Positions 14,525 to 23,289 of a stretch of DNA of 64,000 nucleotides are shown here, in pieces. Numbering within the stretch: position 1 is the first letter of the stretch; each line of letters starts with the position of its first letter. A model generated the notes under the pieces. The model saw only the letters and a program-made list of their open reading frames with translations. It was not told the origin of the DNA and did not search any database. Source of the DNA: CAYRJD01 sp965247395 (GTDB lineage: Bacteria; Actinomycetota; Acidimicrobiia; Acidimicrobiales; Poriferisodalaceae); the NCBI GenBank assembly GCA_965247395.1, contig OZ252012.1:1-64000 (forward strand), written 5' to 3'. The translations under genes and the position numbers were made by a program.

Positions 14525-15587
14525 AGGCACAACTGGTGCAAACCCAATCGATGCAGGTTCAGTGGATGCCACGGTTTTGGGGTGGGAAAAGCATTCACGA
14601 CAGCGCTTAGACCCACCCGAAGGTTTCGGCATTAGCCGTGTGGCGATCGAGCATCGCGGAGCATTTGAACTAATGGGACCGTTTGGCTACCTCACCGCCT
14701 CTTTGGAGCCAGGGCTGAGGCGAAAGGCTCGCTCTCCGGAAGACTTCCCCGCGGTCGGTGATTGGGTGGTTCACGAGCTGGCACCAAGTCATGACCGAAG
14801 GGTTGTCTTGACGGAATTGTTGGAACGTCATTCGGTGTTGATGCGCAGAGCGGCCGGGCACAAGCCAACCCCACAGATTGTTGCTGCCAACGTGGATGTG
14901 ATGGGAGTGGTTACAACTACTGAGCTGTTGACGACCGGAGCCGACAACGAAGACGGGTATCGGCTTGAGCGGTATCTGGTGGCGGCGGCTCAGGGCGGGG
15001 TGCAGGCGGTGTTGGTGGTGAATAAGGCCGACTTAGCCGAGCCTGACCTGGCAGCTATCAAGCGGCGTTTTGCGGCCGCAGCTGACCCGGTCAAGGTGCT
15101 GGCCACCAGCGCAATTACTGGCGCTGGGATTAGCGAGCTAGCGGAGCTTGCAGCCAACGGTTCGACGCTGGCGTTGGCCGGAGCGTCTGGTGTGGGGAAG
15201 TCGTCTCTGGTGAATTGCTTGCTTGGTCGCGAGGCTGTGGAGGTGGGGTCGGTGGGAGCGTCCGGCAGCGGACGTCATACGACTATTAGGCGAGAGTTGT
15301 TCGTGGTGGCTGGCACTGCTGCTGCTTCGGGTTCTGCGGCTGGCGCCACATTGGGCACGGTTATTGACACTCCCGGGCTTGCAGACTTGGTGCCTTGGAC
15401 AAGTGGTTCCAGGATCGGCTTAGACCAGGTGTTTGCCGACGTTGCTCAGCTCGCACAGCAATGTCACTTCTCAGATTGCTCACATCGCAGCGAACCAAAC
15501 TGTGCGGTGCGCGAGGCGGTTGAACAAGGACGGCTTGCGCCGAGACGGCTAGACATTTATCTGACCCTGGCGCAAGACCAGGACTAG
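14517..15587 (+). CDS. rsgA: Ribosome small subunit-dependent GTPase RsgA (YjeQ)
   Basis: Circularly permuted GTPase that checks late 30S subunit maturation (356 residues). The G motifs appear in permuted order: VVNKADL (G4), TSAITGAG (G5), GASGVGKSSLVN (G1), GRHTTIRRE (G2) and IDTPGL (G3). An N-terminal OB-fold precedes them (VGDWVVHELA). The C-terminal zinc knuckle CHFSDCSHRSEPNCAV has the Cys-Cys-His-Cys ligands. A Gly/Ala/Ser-rich insert (AGTAAASGSAAGATLG) lies between G2 and G3. GTG 14517 overlaps the upstream gene by 8 bases. Confidence 0.95.
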   Translation: MDEGTTGANPIDAGSVDATVLGWEKHSRQRLDPPEGFGISRVAIEHRGAFELMGPFGYLTASLEPGLRRKARSPEDFPAVGDWVVHELAPSHDRRVVLTELLERHSVLMRRAAGHKPTPQIVAANVDVMGVVTTTELLTTGADNEDGYRLERYLVAAAQGGVQAVLVVNKADLAEPDLAAIKRRFAAAADPVKVLATSAITGAGISELAELAANGSTLALAGASGVGKSSLVNCLLGREAVEVGSVGASGSGRHTTIRRELFVVAGTAAASGSAAGATLGTVIDTPGLADLVPWTSGSRIGLDQVFADVAQLAQQCHFSDCSHRSEPNCAVREAVEQGRLAPRRLDIYLTLAQDQD

Positions 15588-15621
15588 AAGATCTGGCCGA
15601 AGAGCCTGTTATTTCCTTCGG

Positions 15622-16407
15622 CTATTTGCCTTTGAATTGGGGCGGACGCTTGTTCATAAACGCGTTCACACCCTCGCGATAGTCATCGCTTTCAAAGCAC
15701 GCCCGAATCATTGCCTCTACTTCGGTGAAATCACGGTCTTGGTCTGGCTTTGACCATTGACGCACAGCTGCCTTGGCTGCGGCGATGGTCATGGGAGCAT
15801 TTTGTGTGATGCGATCCGCCCAATCCGCCACGGCGCTGTCCAGGTCGGCTTTGGGGACAACTCGATTAATCAAGCCCATCTGCAGTGCTTCCTCAGCGCC
15901 AAATCGATCGGCTAAGAAGAAGATGCGCTTAGCGGCCGATGGTCCGACCAAACTAACCAGCGTTCCTATCCCTGCGTGCCCGTAGCCAAGGCCTAGTCGC
16001 GCGGCCGGGATGGTGAACTGAGCATCGTCGGCGGCCACGCGGATGTCAGCGTTGAGAGCGACAGCTAGACCGCCACCGATGCAAAAGCCGTGGATGGCTG
16101 CAATAAGGGGTTTGTTCATGCCGCTTAGTGCTTTGTGGGCGAGGGTGGTGGCGTCGTCGTAGTTGCGGTTGCCGTCAGCGTTTGAACGGTTTTTACCAAA
16201 TTGAGAGATGTCTGCGCCGGCTGCGAAGGCAACCTCGCCAGCACCGCGCATTACCACCACTCTGATGTCATGGTCGTTTGCTAGCTCGGTAGCAGCGTCG
16301 GCCAGCTCGCTCCACATGTTGGTGCTGATGGCGTTGCGGCGTTCGGGGTGGTCAAGAATTATCTGGCCGGTGTGACCATCTCGCCTGACGTGTATCTGTC
16401 CGCTCAC
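15622..16407 (-). CDS. Enoyl-CoA hydratase/isomerase family protein lacking both catalytic Glu
   Basis: Crotonase-fold protein of 261 residues with GTG start at 16407. The oxyanion-hole segments AAGADISQF and IHGFCIGGGLAVALNADIRVA are well conserved. At the two positions that carry the catalytic glutamates in enoyl-CoA hydratase (GGGCE and QPE in the rat enzyme), this protein reads GGGLA and IPAA. It is therefore unlikely to hydrate enoyl-CoA by the classical mechanism and may catalyse another crotonase reaction such as isomerisation, decarboxylation or thioester hydrolysis. It ends near rsgA (convergent), and its upstream side faces the repeat-rich region before the DUF3048 gene. Confidence 0.85.
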   Translation of the reverse strand: MSGQIHVRRDGHTGQIILDHPERRNAISTNMWSELADAATELANDHDIRVVVMRGAGEVAFAAGADISQFGKNRSNADGNRNYDDATTLAHKALSGMNKPLIAAIHGFCIGGGLAVALNADIRVAADDAQFTIPAARLGLGYGHAGIGTLVSLVGPSAAKRIFFLADRFGAEEALQMGLINRVVPKADLDSAVADWADRITQNAPMTIAAAKAAVRQWSKPDQDRDFTEVEAMIRACFESDDYREGVNAFMNKRPPQFKGK

Positions 16408-16570
16408 GGCTGCGACATTACAAGTGAACGAGGAGCGCCCAGCAACGCTGCTATTAGTTCTAGCGCGGTACCGACAACATCAACGGGTCACCGCTAGCTA
16501 CCGTGCGGGGGTCGATGAGCGTTCCGCACCACAGAACTACTCCGCAATCAGTGCCGCTGGCTGTAAAGCA

Positions 16571-16750
16571 GCGGCTATCGCTGCGTTCGGCAATGCCGTG
16601 GCTATCGCTGCGTTCGGCAATGCCGTGGCTATCGCTGCGTTCGGCAATGCCGCGAACATTGTTGCCATCATTGCGTTCGGCAATGCCGTGGCTATCGCTG
16701 CGTTCGGCAATGCCGCGAACATTGTTGCCATCTTTTCGCTCGGCAAAACC
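16571..16750 (+). repeat. 27/36-bp tandem repeat array at the start of the DUF3048 gene
   Basis: Six consecutive units occur: 27 bp (16571-16597), 27 (16598-16624), 27 (16625-16651), 36 (16652-16687), 27 (16688-16714) and 36 (16715-16750). Each 27-bp unit contains CTATCGCTGCGTTCGGCAAT followed by GCC; the 36-bp units begin GCGAACATTGTTGCCATC. Units 3+4 and 5+6 form a 63-bp higher-order repeat. All lengths are multiples of three, so several frames on both strands stay open. Each unit carries an in-frame ATG for the downstream gene. Confidence 0.95.
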
Positions 16751-18011
16751 ATATGCGAAAACGATGTGCGTACTTATTGGCGTGTGCGCTGCGGTGACGG
16801 TCTCGTGTGCACCGGGAATAGACGGAGTCGCTGCAGATTCGCAAACCGGTGGCGCAGCTTCTGCACTAGATGGCACCGGCTCTGGTAACGGCGCAAACGA
16901 TGGGGTTTCAACGGACGGTACCGGTGGAGCTTCTGCCGGAGCGGGCGGTACCTCTGGCGACGATCCCGATAGCAGCACTCAACAAGATCAGGTCAGGCCA
17001 ACAGGGTCCACCGCAAGCTCTACACCGCTGACAATCTGGCCATTGACAGGGCTGGCGAACACTCCAGACCCAACAAGCCCAGCATCAACAAACACTGGGG
17101 CCGTGTTACCAACACGGCCTGCAGTTGTAGTCAAAATCGACAACCATGAACAAGCTCGCCCACAGTTTGGAATAAATCAAGCCGATCTCGTTTACGAACA
17201 GGTCGTTGAGTACGGGCTTACACGCTTCGCCGCGGTGTTTCACAGCACCGACGTTGAGATGGTCGGGCCGGTTCGTTCGGTCCGCACCAGCGACTATGCG
17301 CTGCTGACAAATCTTGGCGTGCCCTTGTTTGCCAACAGCGGTGGTTCGGCGGGGGTGCTGGCGGGTCTGAGTGAGATCGACACGGTGAATGTCGGCTCCC
17401 ACGTCAATTTCTCCGCTTATTGGCGACAGCCGGGTCGGCGTGCTCCTTACAACCTGATGACCAGCACTACGCATCTGCGAGAGATCGTGGCTACTGGTGG
17501 TCTAAGTACGACTACAAGCCCGGCAGCTAGCGGCCCACCCGCGCCGTTGTTTGATTTTCGGTTGGAGCAGGCTCTAACAGGCGAGACCGAGATCAAAACC
17601 GATTCAAGCAGGACAAACCTGGCTACCCCGGCAAGCGGTGTTGACCTGGACTTTGGCGACACCAAGGTGAGCTACCGCTGGTCGCCAGACGCAGAGGCCT
17701 GGTGGCGCACCCAAAACGGAGTGCTGCACTTAGACACTGTCGGTCAGGTAGTGGCACCGCAAAACGTCATCGTGCAGTTTGTTGTTTATAGCCGCAGTGA
17801 GGTTGATCCTCGATCACCACAGTCGGAGCTACTCGGCCAAGGAGAAGCCTGGGTGTTTACCGACGGCGGGCTTGTACGCGGCAGCTGGGAGCGCACCGAA
17901 GCGGACGACAACACGGTGTTCTCCGACTTGGCTGGAGACACCATCTTGCTGACACCCGGGAAGACTTGGGTGGCCCTAGTGCGTATAGGTCAAGCCACCA
18001 TTGTTAACTAG
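16710..18011 (+). CDS. DUF3048 domain (YerB-like) lipoprotein
   Basis: Predicted secreted lipoprotein of 433 residues if it starts at ATG 16710. That start, in the last full unit of the tandem repeat, gives a normal signal peptide: basic region (R, R, K, K), then MCVLIGVCAAVTVSC with Cys as anchor. The frame is open further upstream through the repeats to 16503, so earlier ATGs are possible. After a Gly/Ser/Thr linker the DUF3048 domain begins: WPLTGL, VVVKIDNHEQARPQFGINQA, DLVYEQVVEYGLTRFAAVF, VGPVRSVRTSDYALL and a C-terminal WVFTDGGLVRGSWER. The B. subtilis homologue is YerB. The function is not established. Confidence 0.85.
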   Translation: MPRTLLPSFRSAKPYAKTMCVLIGVCAAVTVSCAPGIDGVAADSQTGGAASALDGTGSGNGANDGVSTDGTGGASAGAGGTSGDDPDSSTQQDQVRPTGSTASSTPLTIWPLTGLANTPDPTSPASTNTGAVLPTRPAVVVKIDNHEQARPQFGINQADLVYEQVVEYGLTRFAAVFHSTDVEMVGPVRSVRTSDYALLTNLGVPLFANSGGSAGVLAGLSEIDTVNVGSHVNFSAYWRQPGRRAPYNLMTSTTHLREIVATGGLSTTTSPAASGPPAPLFDFRLEQALTGETEIKTDSSRTNLATPASGVDLDFGDTKVSYRWSPDAEAWWRTQNGVLHLDTVGQVVAPQNVIVQFVVYSRSEVDPRSPQSELLGQGEAWVFTDGGLVRGSWERTEADDNTVFSDLAGDTILLTPGKTWVALVRIGQATIVN

Positions 18012-18038
18012 TTAGCTAGATAACGGAGTCAGGGTTAG

Positions 18039-18842
18039 TTAGCTAGCTGAGTCCGGTTGGGTTGGAACCCACGAAGCGTCTCGTCGCTCGCGAAACGCCG
18101 CGATGCCTTCTGTCGCTTCTTCTTCACGAAACAACCTCTGGCTGGTTTCGGTCGTCCATTCCCATGCCTCGTGTCGAAGCATTTGTGGCACTCGTGTTAC
18201 CAACTGCTTTGCCGTTGCTAGGGCGTTGGGGCCGCCGCGTACAAGCTTGTCGATCACTTCCTGGGTGGCGTCATCTAATTCATCACGCTCAACGGCATGA
18301 TTGATTAGTCCCACCTCCGCTGCTCGGGCTGCCGGAATTCGTTCTCCGCTCAAGAACAGTTCGCTGGCGTCAGCGCGCCGCAACTTTGGCAGGCAAACAA
18401 CAGAAATCACTGCGGGTGCCACCCCAATGCGAACCTCGGTAAAGGCCAGCACCACATCATTTGCGGCAACAGAAATATCCGGCGCAGCCGCAAACCCCAC
18501 ACCGCCGCCGGTGCAGTGTCCGGCGATGCGTCCAACTACAGGCTTCGGGCACGTCATGATGGTTTCGAGAATCTGCACGAAGTTGTGGCGAGACTCGGGT
18601 GCCTTGACTCCGGGCTGGCTGGCCTTCAAATCCGCTCCCGCGCAGAAGGTATTGCCAACGTTGGTAAACAAAATCACCCGCACGCCCGGATCGGCCAGGG
18701 CGCCTGCTAGATGATCGCCTACGTCATTGACTAGCTCAACGCTAAGAGCGTTGCGATTGTCTGGGCTATTCAGCGTGATAGTGGCAACGCCGCTTGAAAC
18801 GTCATAGAGCGCTGCATCAGATGTGCTCTGGGTTGTACTCAC
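18039..18842 (-). CDS. Enoyl-CoA hydratase family protein (LiuC-like)
   Basis: Crotonase-family protein of 267 residues from GTG 18842; 25 extra in-frame codons upstream look noncoding. Motifs are TLNSPDNRNALSVELV, FCAGADLKASQPG and GHCTGGGVGFAAAPDISVA. The second catalytic Glu is present in FTEVRIGVAPAVIS, while the first position is Gly. The EVRIGVAPA signature resembles hydratases of leucine or isoprenoid catabolism (methylglutaconyl-CoA type), but the substrate is not certain. It is divergent from mscS, with about 40 bases between the starts. Confidence 0.85.
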   Translation of the reverse strand: MSTTQSTSDAALYDVSSGVATITLNSPDNRNALSVELVNDVGDHLAGALADPGVRVILFTNVGNTFCAGADLKASQPGVKAPESRHNFVQILETIMTCPKPVVGRIAGHCTGGGVGFAAAPDISVAANDVVLAFTEVRIGVAPAVISVVCLPKLRRADASELFLSGERIPAARAAEVGLINHAVERDELDDATQEVIDKLVRGGPNALATAKQLVTRVPQMLRHEAWEWTTETSQRLFREEEATEGIAAFRERRDASWVPTQPDSAS

Positions 18843-18881
18843 GGCATTGAAGCTAATGGAGTATTTATCTAAGCTGCCGCA

Positions 18882-19958
18882 ATGATTTCGCTCGCAACGC
18901 CAATGTTCCCCGCTCAAGCCGCCACCAACGACACGGCGTCTGAGGCCGCGGACACTCTCTTTGACGCATGCGGCGCGGACCCTTCATGGCTGTGCCGCCA
19001 GATGTTTGACCTAACCGACAACGCCACGGTCGCGTCGCTGGTTGGTTGGTTGGTTGAACGACCACTAACGATCTTGCTGATCTTGTTGCTGGCTTGGTTT
19101 GCTCGTCGTGTCGCGCATCGCTCCGTTAACCGTTTGGTGAGTCGGATGGTGAGAGATCGCAAGACGGAAGGCGAAGCCGTTCAGAGCGAATACAAGAGCA
19201 AGATCGATGCGCTTTCGCCGGTGGTGCTGGCACGCCGGCTTAGTGAGATGCGTGAACGTAGCGAACGCTCTCGCCAGCGGGCTCAAACACTGGGGGCTTT
19301 GTTTAACAGTGTCACCACAGCAGCCATAGCCAGCATGACGATTTTCATGGTGTTGGGAGAGTTGGGCGTAAACCTAGGTCCGCTGATTGCGGGCGCTGGG
19401 ATACTGGGCGTGGCGATCGGTTTTGGCTCTCAAGCGGTTGTGTCGGATTTACTGACCGGCATTTTCATGCTGATTGAGGATCAATACGGTGTGGGCGATT
19501 CGATCGATGTGGGTGAGGCGTCGGGCACGGTGGAGTCGGTGGGGTTGCGTACAACGCGCATTCGCTCTTTGGACGGCACCCTGTGGCACGTACCAAACGG
19601 AGTCATCAAAAGGGTGGGCAACAGAACGCAAGGTTGGGCGCGAGCGGTAGTTGAAATTGATGTTGCTTATGACGCGGACATTGAGCAATCCATGGATGTG
19701 ATTAAGGGTGTAGCCGACGAGCTGTGGGCCGAGCAAGTTGAAGAAATGACGATTTTGGAAGAACCGACCATGTCAGGAGTGCAGAACCTGGGAGCGGACG
19801 GTGTCACGATTCGTCTGGTGGTCAAGACCGAGCCGTCCGAGCAATGGGGTACAAGTCGGGAGCTGCGCAAGCGCATAAAGCTGGCGCTGGATGAGGCCGG
19901 TATAGAGATTCCATTTCCGCAGCGAACCGTTTGGGTGCGCAACGAGGGAACTAGCTAG
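18882..19958 (+). CDS. mscS: Small-conductance mechanosensitive channel MscS family
   Basis: Membrane channel releasing solutes on hypo-osmotic shock (358 residues). An unusual extracytoplasmic N-terminal stretch (about 45 residues with two Cys: FDACGADPSWLCRQMFD) precedes TM1 (LTILLILLLAWFA). A charged linker, a second TM and the pore helix GPLIAGAGILGVAIGFGSQA then VVSDLLTGIFMLIEDQYGVGD follow, then the MscS beta domain (VESVGLRTTRIRSLDG, HVPNG). The pore-lining Gly/Ala pattern is conserved. Its end overlaps the convergent valS stop by 4 bases. Confidence 0.93.
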   Translation: MISLATPMFPAQAATNDTASEAADTLFDACGADPSWLCRQMFDLTDNATVASLVGWLVERPLTILLILLLAWFARRVAHRSVNRLVSRMVRDRKTEGEAVQSEYKSKIDALSPVVLARRLSEMRERSERSRQRAQTLGALFNSVTTAAIASMTIFMVLGELGVNLGPLIAGAGILGVAIGFGSQAVVSDLLTGIFMLIEDQYGVGDSIDVGEASGTVESVGLRTTRIRSLDGTLWHVPNGVIKRVGNRTQGWARAVVEIDVAYDADIEQSMDVIKGVADELWAEQVEEMTILEEPTMSGVQNLGADGVTIRLVVKTEPSEQWGTSRELRKRIKLALDEAGIEIPFPQRTVWVRNEGTS

Positions 19959-22666
19959 GCAGGAGCCAGCTTGACGCTCACGGTGTCTGTGTTTGCTGAA
20001 CCTGTGTTTGCTGAGCCTGGACTTGGCGAATCCGGGCTTGTTGGCTCTGGCGAAAGAACCAGTTCGGTAATGTGGCCGGCGTCAATCAGATCGTTGCGAG
20101 CGCCTTCCAATATCGCTATCCGCTCAGCGGTGCCTCGCACCTCGACCCGTTCGGCGATGGCTTTCAGCGGTTGTTTCGCCTCGGTTTTTGCACGGCGAAC
20201 ATCGCTAAGCACCGCAGCCGCGAGCATTACTGCGTTTGGTTCGTCGGCCGGTTGTCTGTGCCGGGTTTGCCGCAACACCTCGGAGCTGGGCCAGCTCGCT
20301 CGATGAATTGACCCTTGCTGGGTCCAGCTCCAAACCTCCTCGGTAACGAACGGCATAAACGGAGCGAACAACCGCAGCTGTGTGTCAAGAGCGATCTTGA
20401 GCGTGGCTTGAGCCGATGCCGCCGCTTCTGGACCCTGAGTGCCATAGGCGCGACCCTTCACTAACTCCACATAGTTGTCAGTAAAGCCCCAGAAGAACTG
20501 CTCGGTGCGTTCGAGAGAGCGCGCATAGTCAAAGTTTTGAAATGCGTCGCTGGCGGCGTCAACCACATCGGCCAAGTTGGCTAGCAGGGCAGCGTCTAGC
20601 GGGCTAGTGATTAGGTCGAAGTCGGCAGCGACTATTTCACCTGCGCCGCCTACGTCGGCTTCCTCGCCTGTTCCGTCTGTCCCGAGGTTCAACACAAAGC
20701 GAGAAGCGTTCAGGATCTTCACTGCCAGGCGCCGTCCGATCTTCATCTGGCCTTCATCAAATGCCGTGTCAGTTCCCGGTCGACCACTAGCCGCCCAGTA
20801 ACGCACCGCATCAGATCCGTATTGCTCCAGCAGGCCAAGCGGCGTAACCACGTTGCCTTTGGATTTCGACATCTTCTTGCGGTCCGGATCGAGAATCCAG
20901 CCAGACAGAGTGCAGTGCCGCCACGGAGCGGTGTCCTCGGCTAGATGCGATCGCACCATCGTTGAAAAAAGCCAGGTACGGATGATGTCGTGACCTTGCG
21001 GACGCATGTCCATTGGAAAGGTGCGTTGCCACAGATCGTCGTCTTCGCCCCAGCCGCACGCGATCTGAGGAGTTAGAGATGACGTAGCCCAGGTGTCCAT
21101 CACATCAACCTCTCCGCTGAAACCACCCGGCTGGTTGCGCTGATCTTCGTCATAACCTGACGGAGTGTGCGAAGAAGGATCGATCGGCAGAGCGCTCTCG
21201 TCCGGAGTAATCGGCTTGTCGTTTATTCGATTGCCCTTGTCGTCTAGCGGGTACCAGAGCGGGATAGGTACACCGAAATAACGCTGTCGGCTGACTAGCC
21301 AGTCGCCGGTGAGACCCTCTACCCAGTTGGTGTAGCGACTCTGCATGTATGACGGATGCCAAGCCATTTCATCACCGCGTTTGACTAGCTCAGCTCGTAA
21401 GCCAGGGTCGCGCCCGCCGTTGCGGATGTACCACTGGCGGCTTGTAACGATCTCCAACGGCTTGTCGCCTTTTTCGAAGAACTTCACCGCGTGAGTTATT
21501 GGCTCCGGTTCGTTCAGCAAGGCACCGGTTTCACGCAACATTTCAACCATTTCAGCCTTGGCGCTGTAAACGGTTTTGCCTGCGAGTCGCTTGAAAGCTG
21601 CAATCGCGCCAGGTGTAGAAATGGCCGCCGGCGGCTCGGTGACCAAGCGGCCATGTCGATCAAGTATCGGTCGCACTGGCAGGTCAAGCTCGCGCCACCA
21701 GATCACATCGGTGGTATCACCGAACGTGCAAATCATGGCCATGCCTGAGCCCTTCTCAGGGTCGGCCAGCGAGTGGCTCAGGATCGGCACTTCTACGTCA
21801 AATACCGGTGAGCAGGCCGTGCTGCCAAATAGCGGCTGGTAGCGGTCGTCGTCGGGATGGGCCACCAGCGCAACACAGCTGGCGATGAGTTCCGGCCGAG
21901 TGGTGGCTATTACTACGGAGCTATCTACTACGGAGCCACCTACTACGAGGTCATTGCTCGCGGGCGGGACATTGAGCTTGAAAGCAATCTGGTGATAAGC
22001 GCCTGAGATCTCACGATCTTCCAACTCCGCTTGCGCTACCGCCGTGCCGAATGTGGTGTCCCACAGCGAGGGAGCCTCCATTTGGTAGGCCTCACCGGCT
22101 GCAAGGTTCCTCAAAAACGCTCGTTGAGCTACTCGCTGGCAACGCTCATCAATGGTGGTGTAGGTCAACGACCAGTCCACGCTCAACCCAAGCTGTCGCC
22201 ACAGCTGCTCGAAAACCTTTTCGTCTTCAACCGTCAGCTTGTGGCAAAGCTCGATGAAGTTGCGGCGAGAAATCGCCAGGTCACCTCGTTGCTTTAACGC
22301 CTTCGCGTCGCCAGCATCTGACGGCGGGGTGAAAACAGGGTCGTATGCCAACGACGGGTCGCAGCGCACCCCGTAATAGTTCTGCACACGACGCTCTGTG
22401 GGAAGGCCGTTGTCGTCCCAGCCCATCGGATAGAAAATCTCCGCACCAGTCATCCGCCGATAGCGGGCGATGGTGTCGGTGTGGGTGTAGCTGAAGACGT
22501 GCCCTACATGTAGCGATCCGCTGACGGTAGGTGGGGGAGTGTCAATGCTGAAAACCTGGGAGCGCTCGGCGGTGCGATCAAATCGGTAGATGCCTTGGGC
22601 ATCCCACTGCTGCGACCACTTTTGCTCGATGCCGTCAATGGTGGGTTTTTCAGGAATTGATGGCAT
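19955..22666 (-). CDS. valS: Valine--tRNA ligase ValS
   Basis: Class I aminoacyl-tRNA synthetase charging tRNA-Val (903 residues). Visible motifs are PPPTVSGSLHVGHVFSYTHTD (HIGH variant HVGH), the CP1 editing region with VVIATTRPELIASCVALVAHPDD, YFGVPIPLWYP, and KKMSKSKGNVVTP (KMSKS) with a C-terminal anticodon domain. Two low-complexity additions stand out: VVGGSVVDSS just before the editing motif, from 15-bp direct repeats at about 21912-21950, and a C-terminal tail with PSPGSANTGSANTD from 15-bp repeats at 19985-20040. The usual C-terminal coiled coil is shortened. It ends convergently on mscS. Confidence 0.97.
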   Translation of the reverse strand: MPSIPEKPTIDGIEQKWSQQWDAQGIYRFDRTAERSQVFSIDTPPPTVSGSLHVGHVFSYTHTDTIARYRRMTGAEIFYPMGWDDNGLPTERRVQNYYGVRCDPSLAYDPVFTPPSDAGDAKALKQRGDLAISRRNFIELCHKLTVEDEKVFEQLWRQLGLSVDWSLTYTTIDERCQRVAQRAFLRNLAAGEAYQMEAPSLWDTTFGTAVAQAELEDREISGAYHQIAFKLNVPPASNDLVVGGSVVDSSVVIATTRPELIASCVALVAHPDDDRYQPLFGSTACSPVFDVEVPILSHSLADPEKGSGMAMICTFGDTTDVIWWRELDLPVRPILDRHGRLVTEPPAAISTPGAIAAFKRLAGKTVYSAKAEMVEMLRETGALLNEPEPITHAVKFFEKGDKPLEIVTSRQWYIRNGGRDPGLRAELVKRGDEMAWHPSYMQSRYTNWVEGLTGDWLVSRQRYFGVPIPLWYPLDDKGNRINDKPITPDESALPIDPSSHTPSGYDEDQRNQPGGFSGEVDVMDTWATSSLTPQIACGWGEDDDLWQRTFPMDMRPQGHDIIRTWLFSTMVRSHLAEDTAPWRHCTLSGWILDPDRKKMSKSKGNVVTPLGLLEQYGSDAVRYWAASGRPGTDTAFDEGQMKIGRRLAVKILNASRFVLNLGTDGTGEEADVGGAGEIVAADFDLITSPLDAALLANLADVVDAASDAFQNFDYARSLERTEQFFWGFTDNYVELVKGRAYGTQGPEAAASAQATLKIALDTQLRLFAPFMPFVTEEVWSWTQQGSIHRASWPSSEVLRQTRHRQPADEPNAVMLAAAVLSDVRRAKTEAKQPLKAIAERVEVRGTAERIAILEGARNDLIDAGHITELVLSPEPTSPDSPSPGSANTGSANTDTVSVKLAPA

Positions 22667-22898
22667 TTCCCCGCACGATACCGCTCAAAAGATCCTAACG
22701 ATGCCAACCAAAGGACCGGAACAATGCCGACCAAGGGCCTCCTACTCAGCGCTTAAACGCTTATTTTGTGCGGGTTTTAGAAAATCCTCCACTTTTTGAA
22801 CAAAGAGCGGTATCTTGAAATGTTCAAGCGGGGACACGCTTGAGCGCCGAGTCGTTTGTGCGAGCCCGCGGTATTAAATCAAAAGGGGTATTACTCAA
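22667..22898. other. Intergenic region with direct repeat and hairpin
   Basis: This 232-bp divergent region separates valS from the small membrane protein gene. It holds an imperfect 23-bp direct repeat (AACGATGCCAACCAAAGG at about 22697 and AACAATGCCGACCAAGGG at about 22720) and a hairpin TCAAGCG/CGCTTGA (22824-22843, six-base loop) in the leader of the downstream gene. No clear sigma-70-like promoter could be read. Confidence 0.6.
22824..22843 (+). promoter_or_regulatory. Leader hairpin of the small membrane protein gene
   Basis: TCAAGCG (22824-22830) and CGCTTGA (22837-22843) form a perfect 7-bp stem with a six-base loop, 55 bases before the ATG at 22899. There is no U-run on the plus strand, so it is not an obvious terminator. 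It may be a 5'-UTR structure or an operator. Confidence 0.4.
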
Positions 22899-23255
22899 AT
22901 GATGGCGACGATTTTTACATTGATTGTCCTGGGCATGGTGTTCCAGGGCGCAATGGTTGTGGTCGACAGTGTTCTCGACACTGCTCGCGTTAATCCGGTT
23001 CTAAAAGCGATTCCGGTCCTCGGCTCAAACCTGAACTTGGTTTGGGCTTATGCATTGGTAGCGATTTCTTCGATCAACGATGGCGGACTACTTAACGGCA
23101 TTGGCTACGGCTCGAACTTTGAATTCTTGTCGCTTGGTCGTTTCGGCATGGACATCGCAACTGCGCTTGCTCTGGCCGCATTCATTCCTGTGCGAGACGC
23201 TGCAATCAGCTTCATTCGCAATGGTTTCGGCGCAATGGGAAGCCGCGCTTCCTAA
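22899..23255 (+). CDS. Small membrane protein of unknown function
   Basis: Protein of 118 residues that I do not recognise. It has three to four hydrophobic stretches: residues 4-24 (IFTLIVLGMVFQGAMVVVDS), 45-60 (NLVWAYALVAISSI) and 85-100 (IATALALAAFIPV), with a short basic C-terminus (FIRNGFGAMGSRAS). The start is well supported: AAAAGGGG (22881-22888) precedes the double ATG ATG at 22899. A hairpin lies in the leader. The next gene is on the opposite strand, so this is a single-gene unit with its own promoter. Confidence 0.75.
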   Translation: MMATIFTLIVLGMVFQGAMVVVDSVLDTARVNPVLKAIPVLGSNLNLVWAYALVAISSINDGGLLNGIGYGSNFEFLSLGRFGMDIATALALAAFIPVRDAAISFIRNGFGAMGSRAS

Positions 23256-23289
23256 CCGAAGCTAAGAAATAGCACTAAGCAAACAAAAT

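Noticed and set aside
16571..16750. Possible CRISPR array
   Set aside because: Units are head-to-tail with no unique spacers, and no cas gene is present.
16424..16978. Open frames on both strands across the 27/36-bp repeat array (Ala/Ile/Asn/Gly-rich and Ile/Ala/Glu/Arg-rich translations)
   Set aside because: Units that are multiples of three keep several frames open at once. Only the plus-strand frame leading into the DUF3048 domain is supported by homology.
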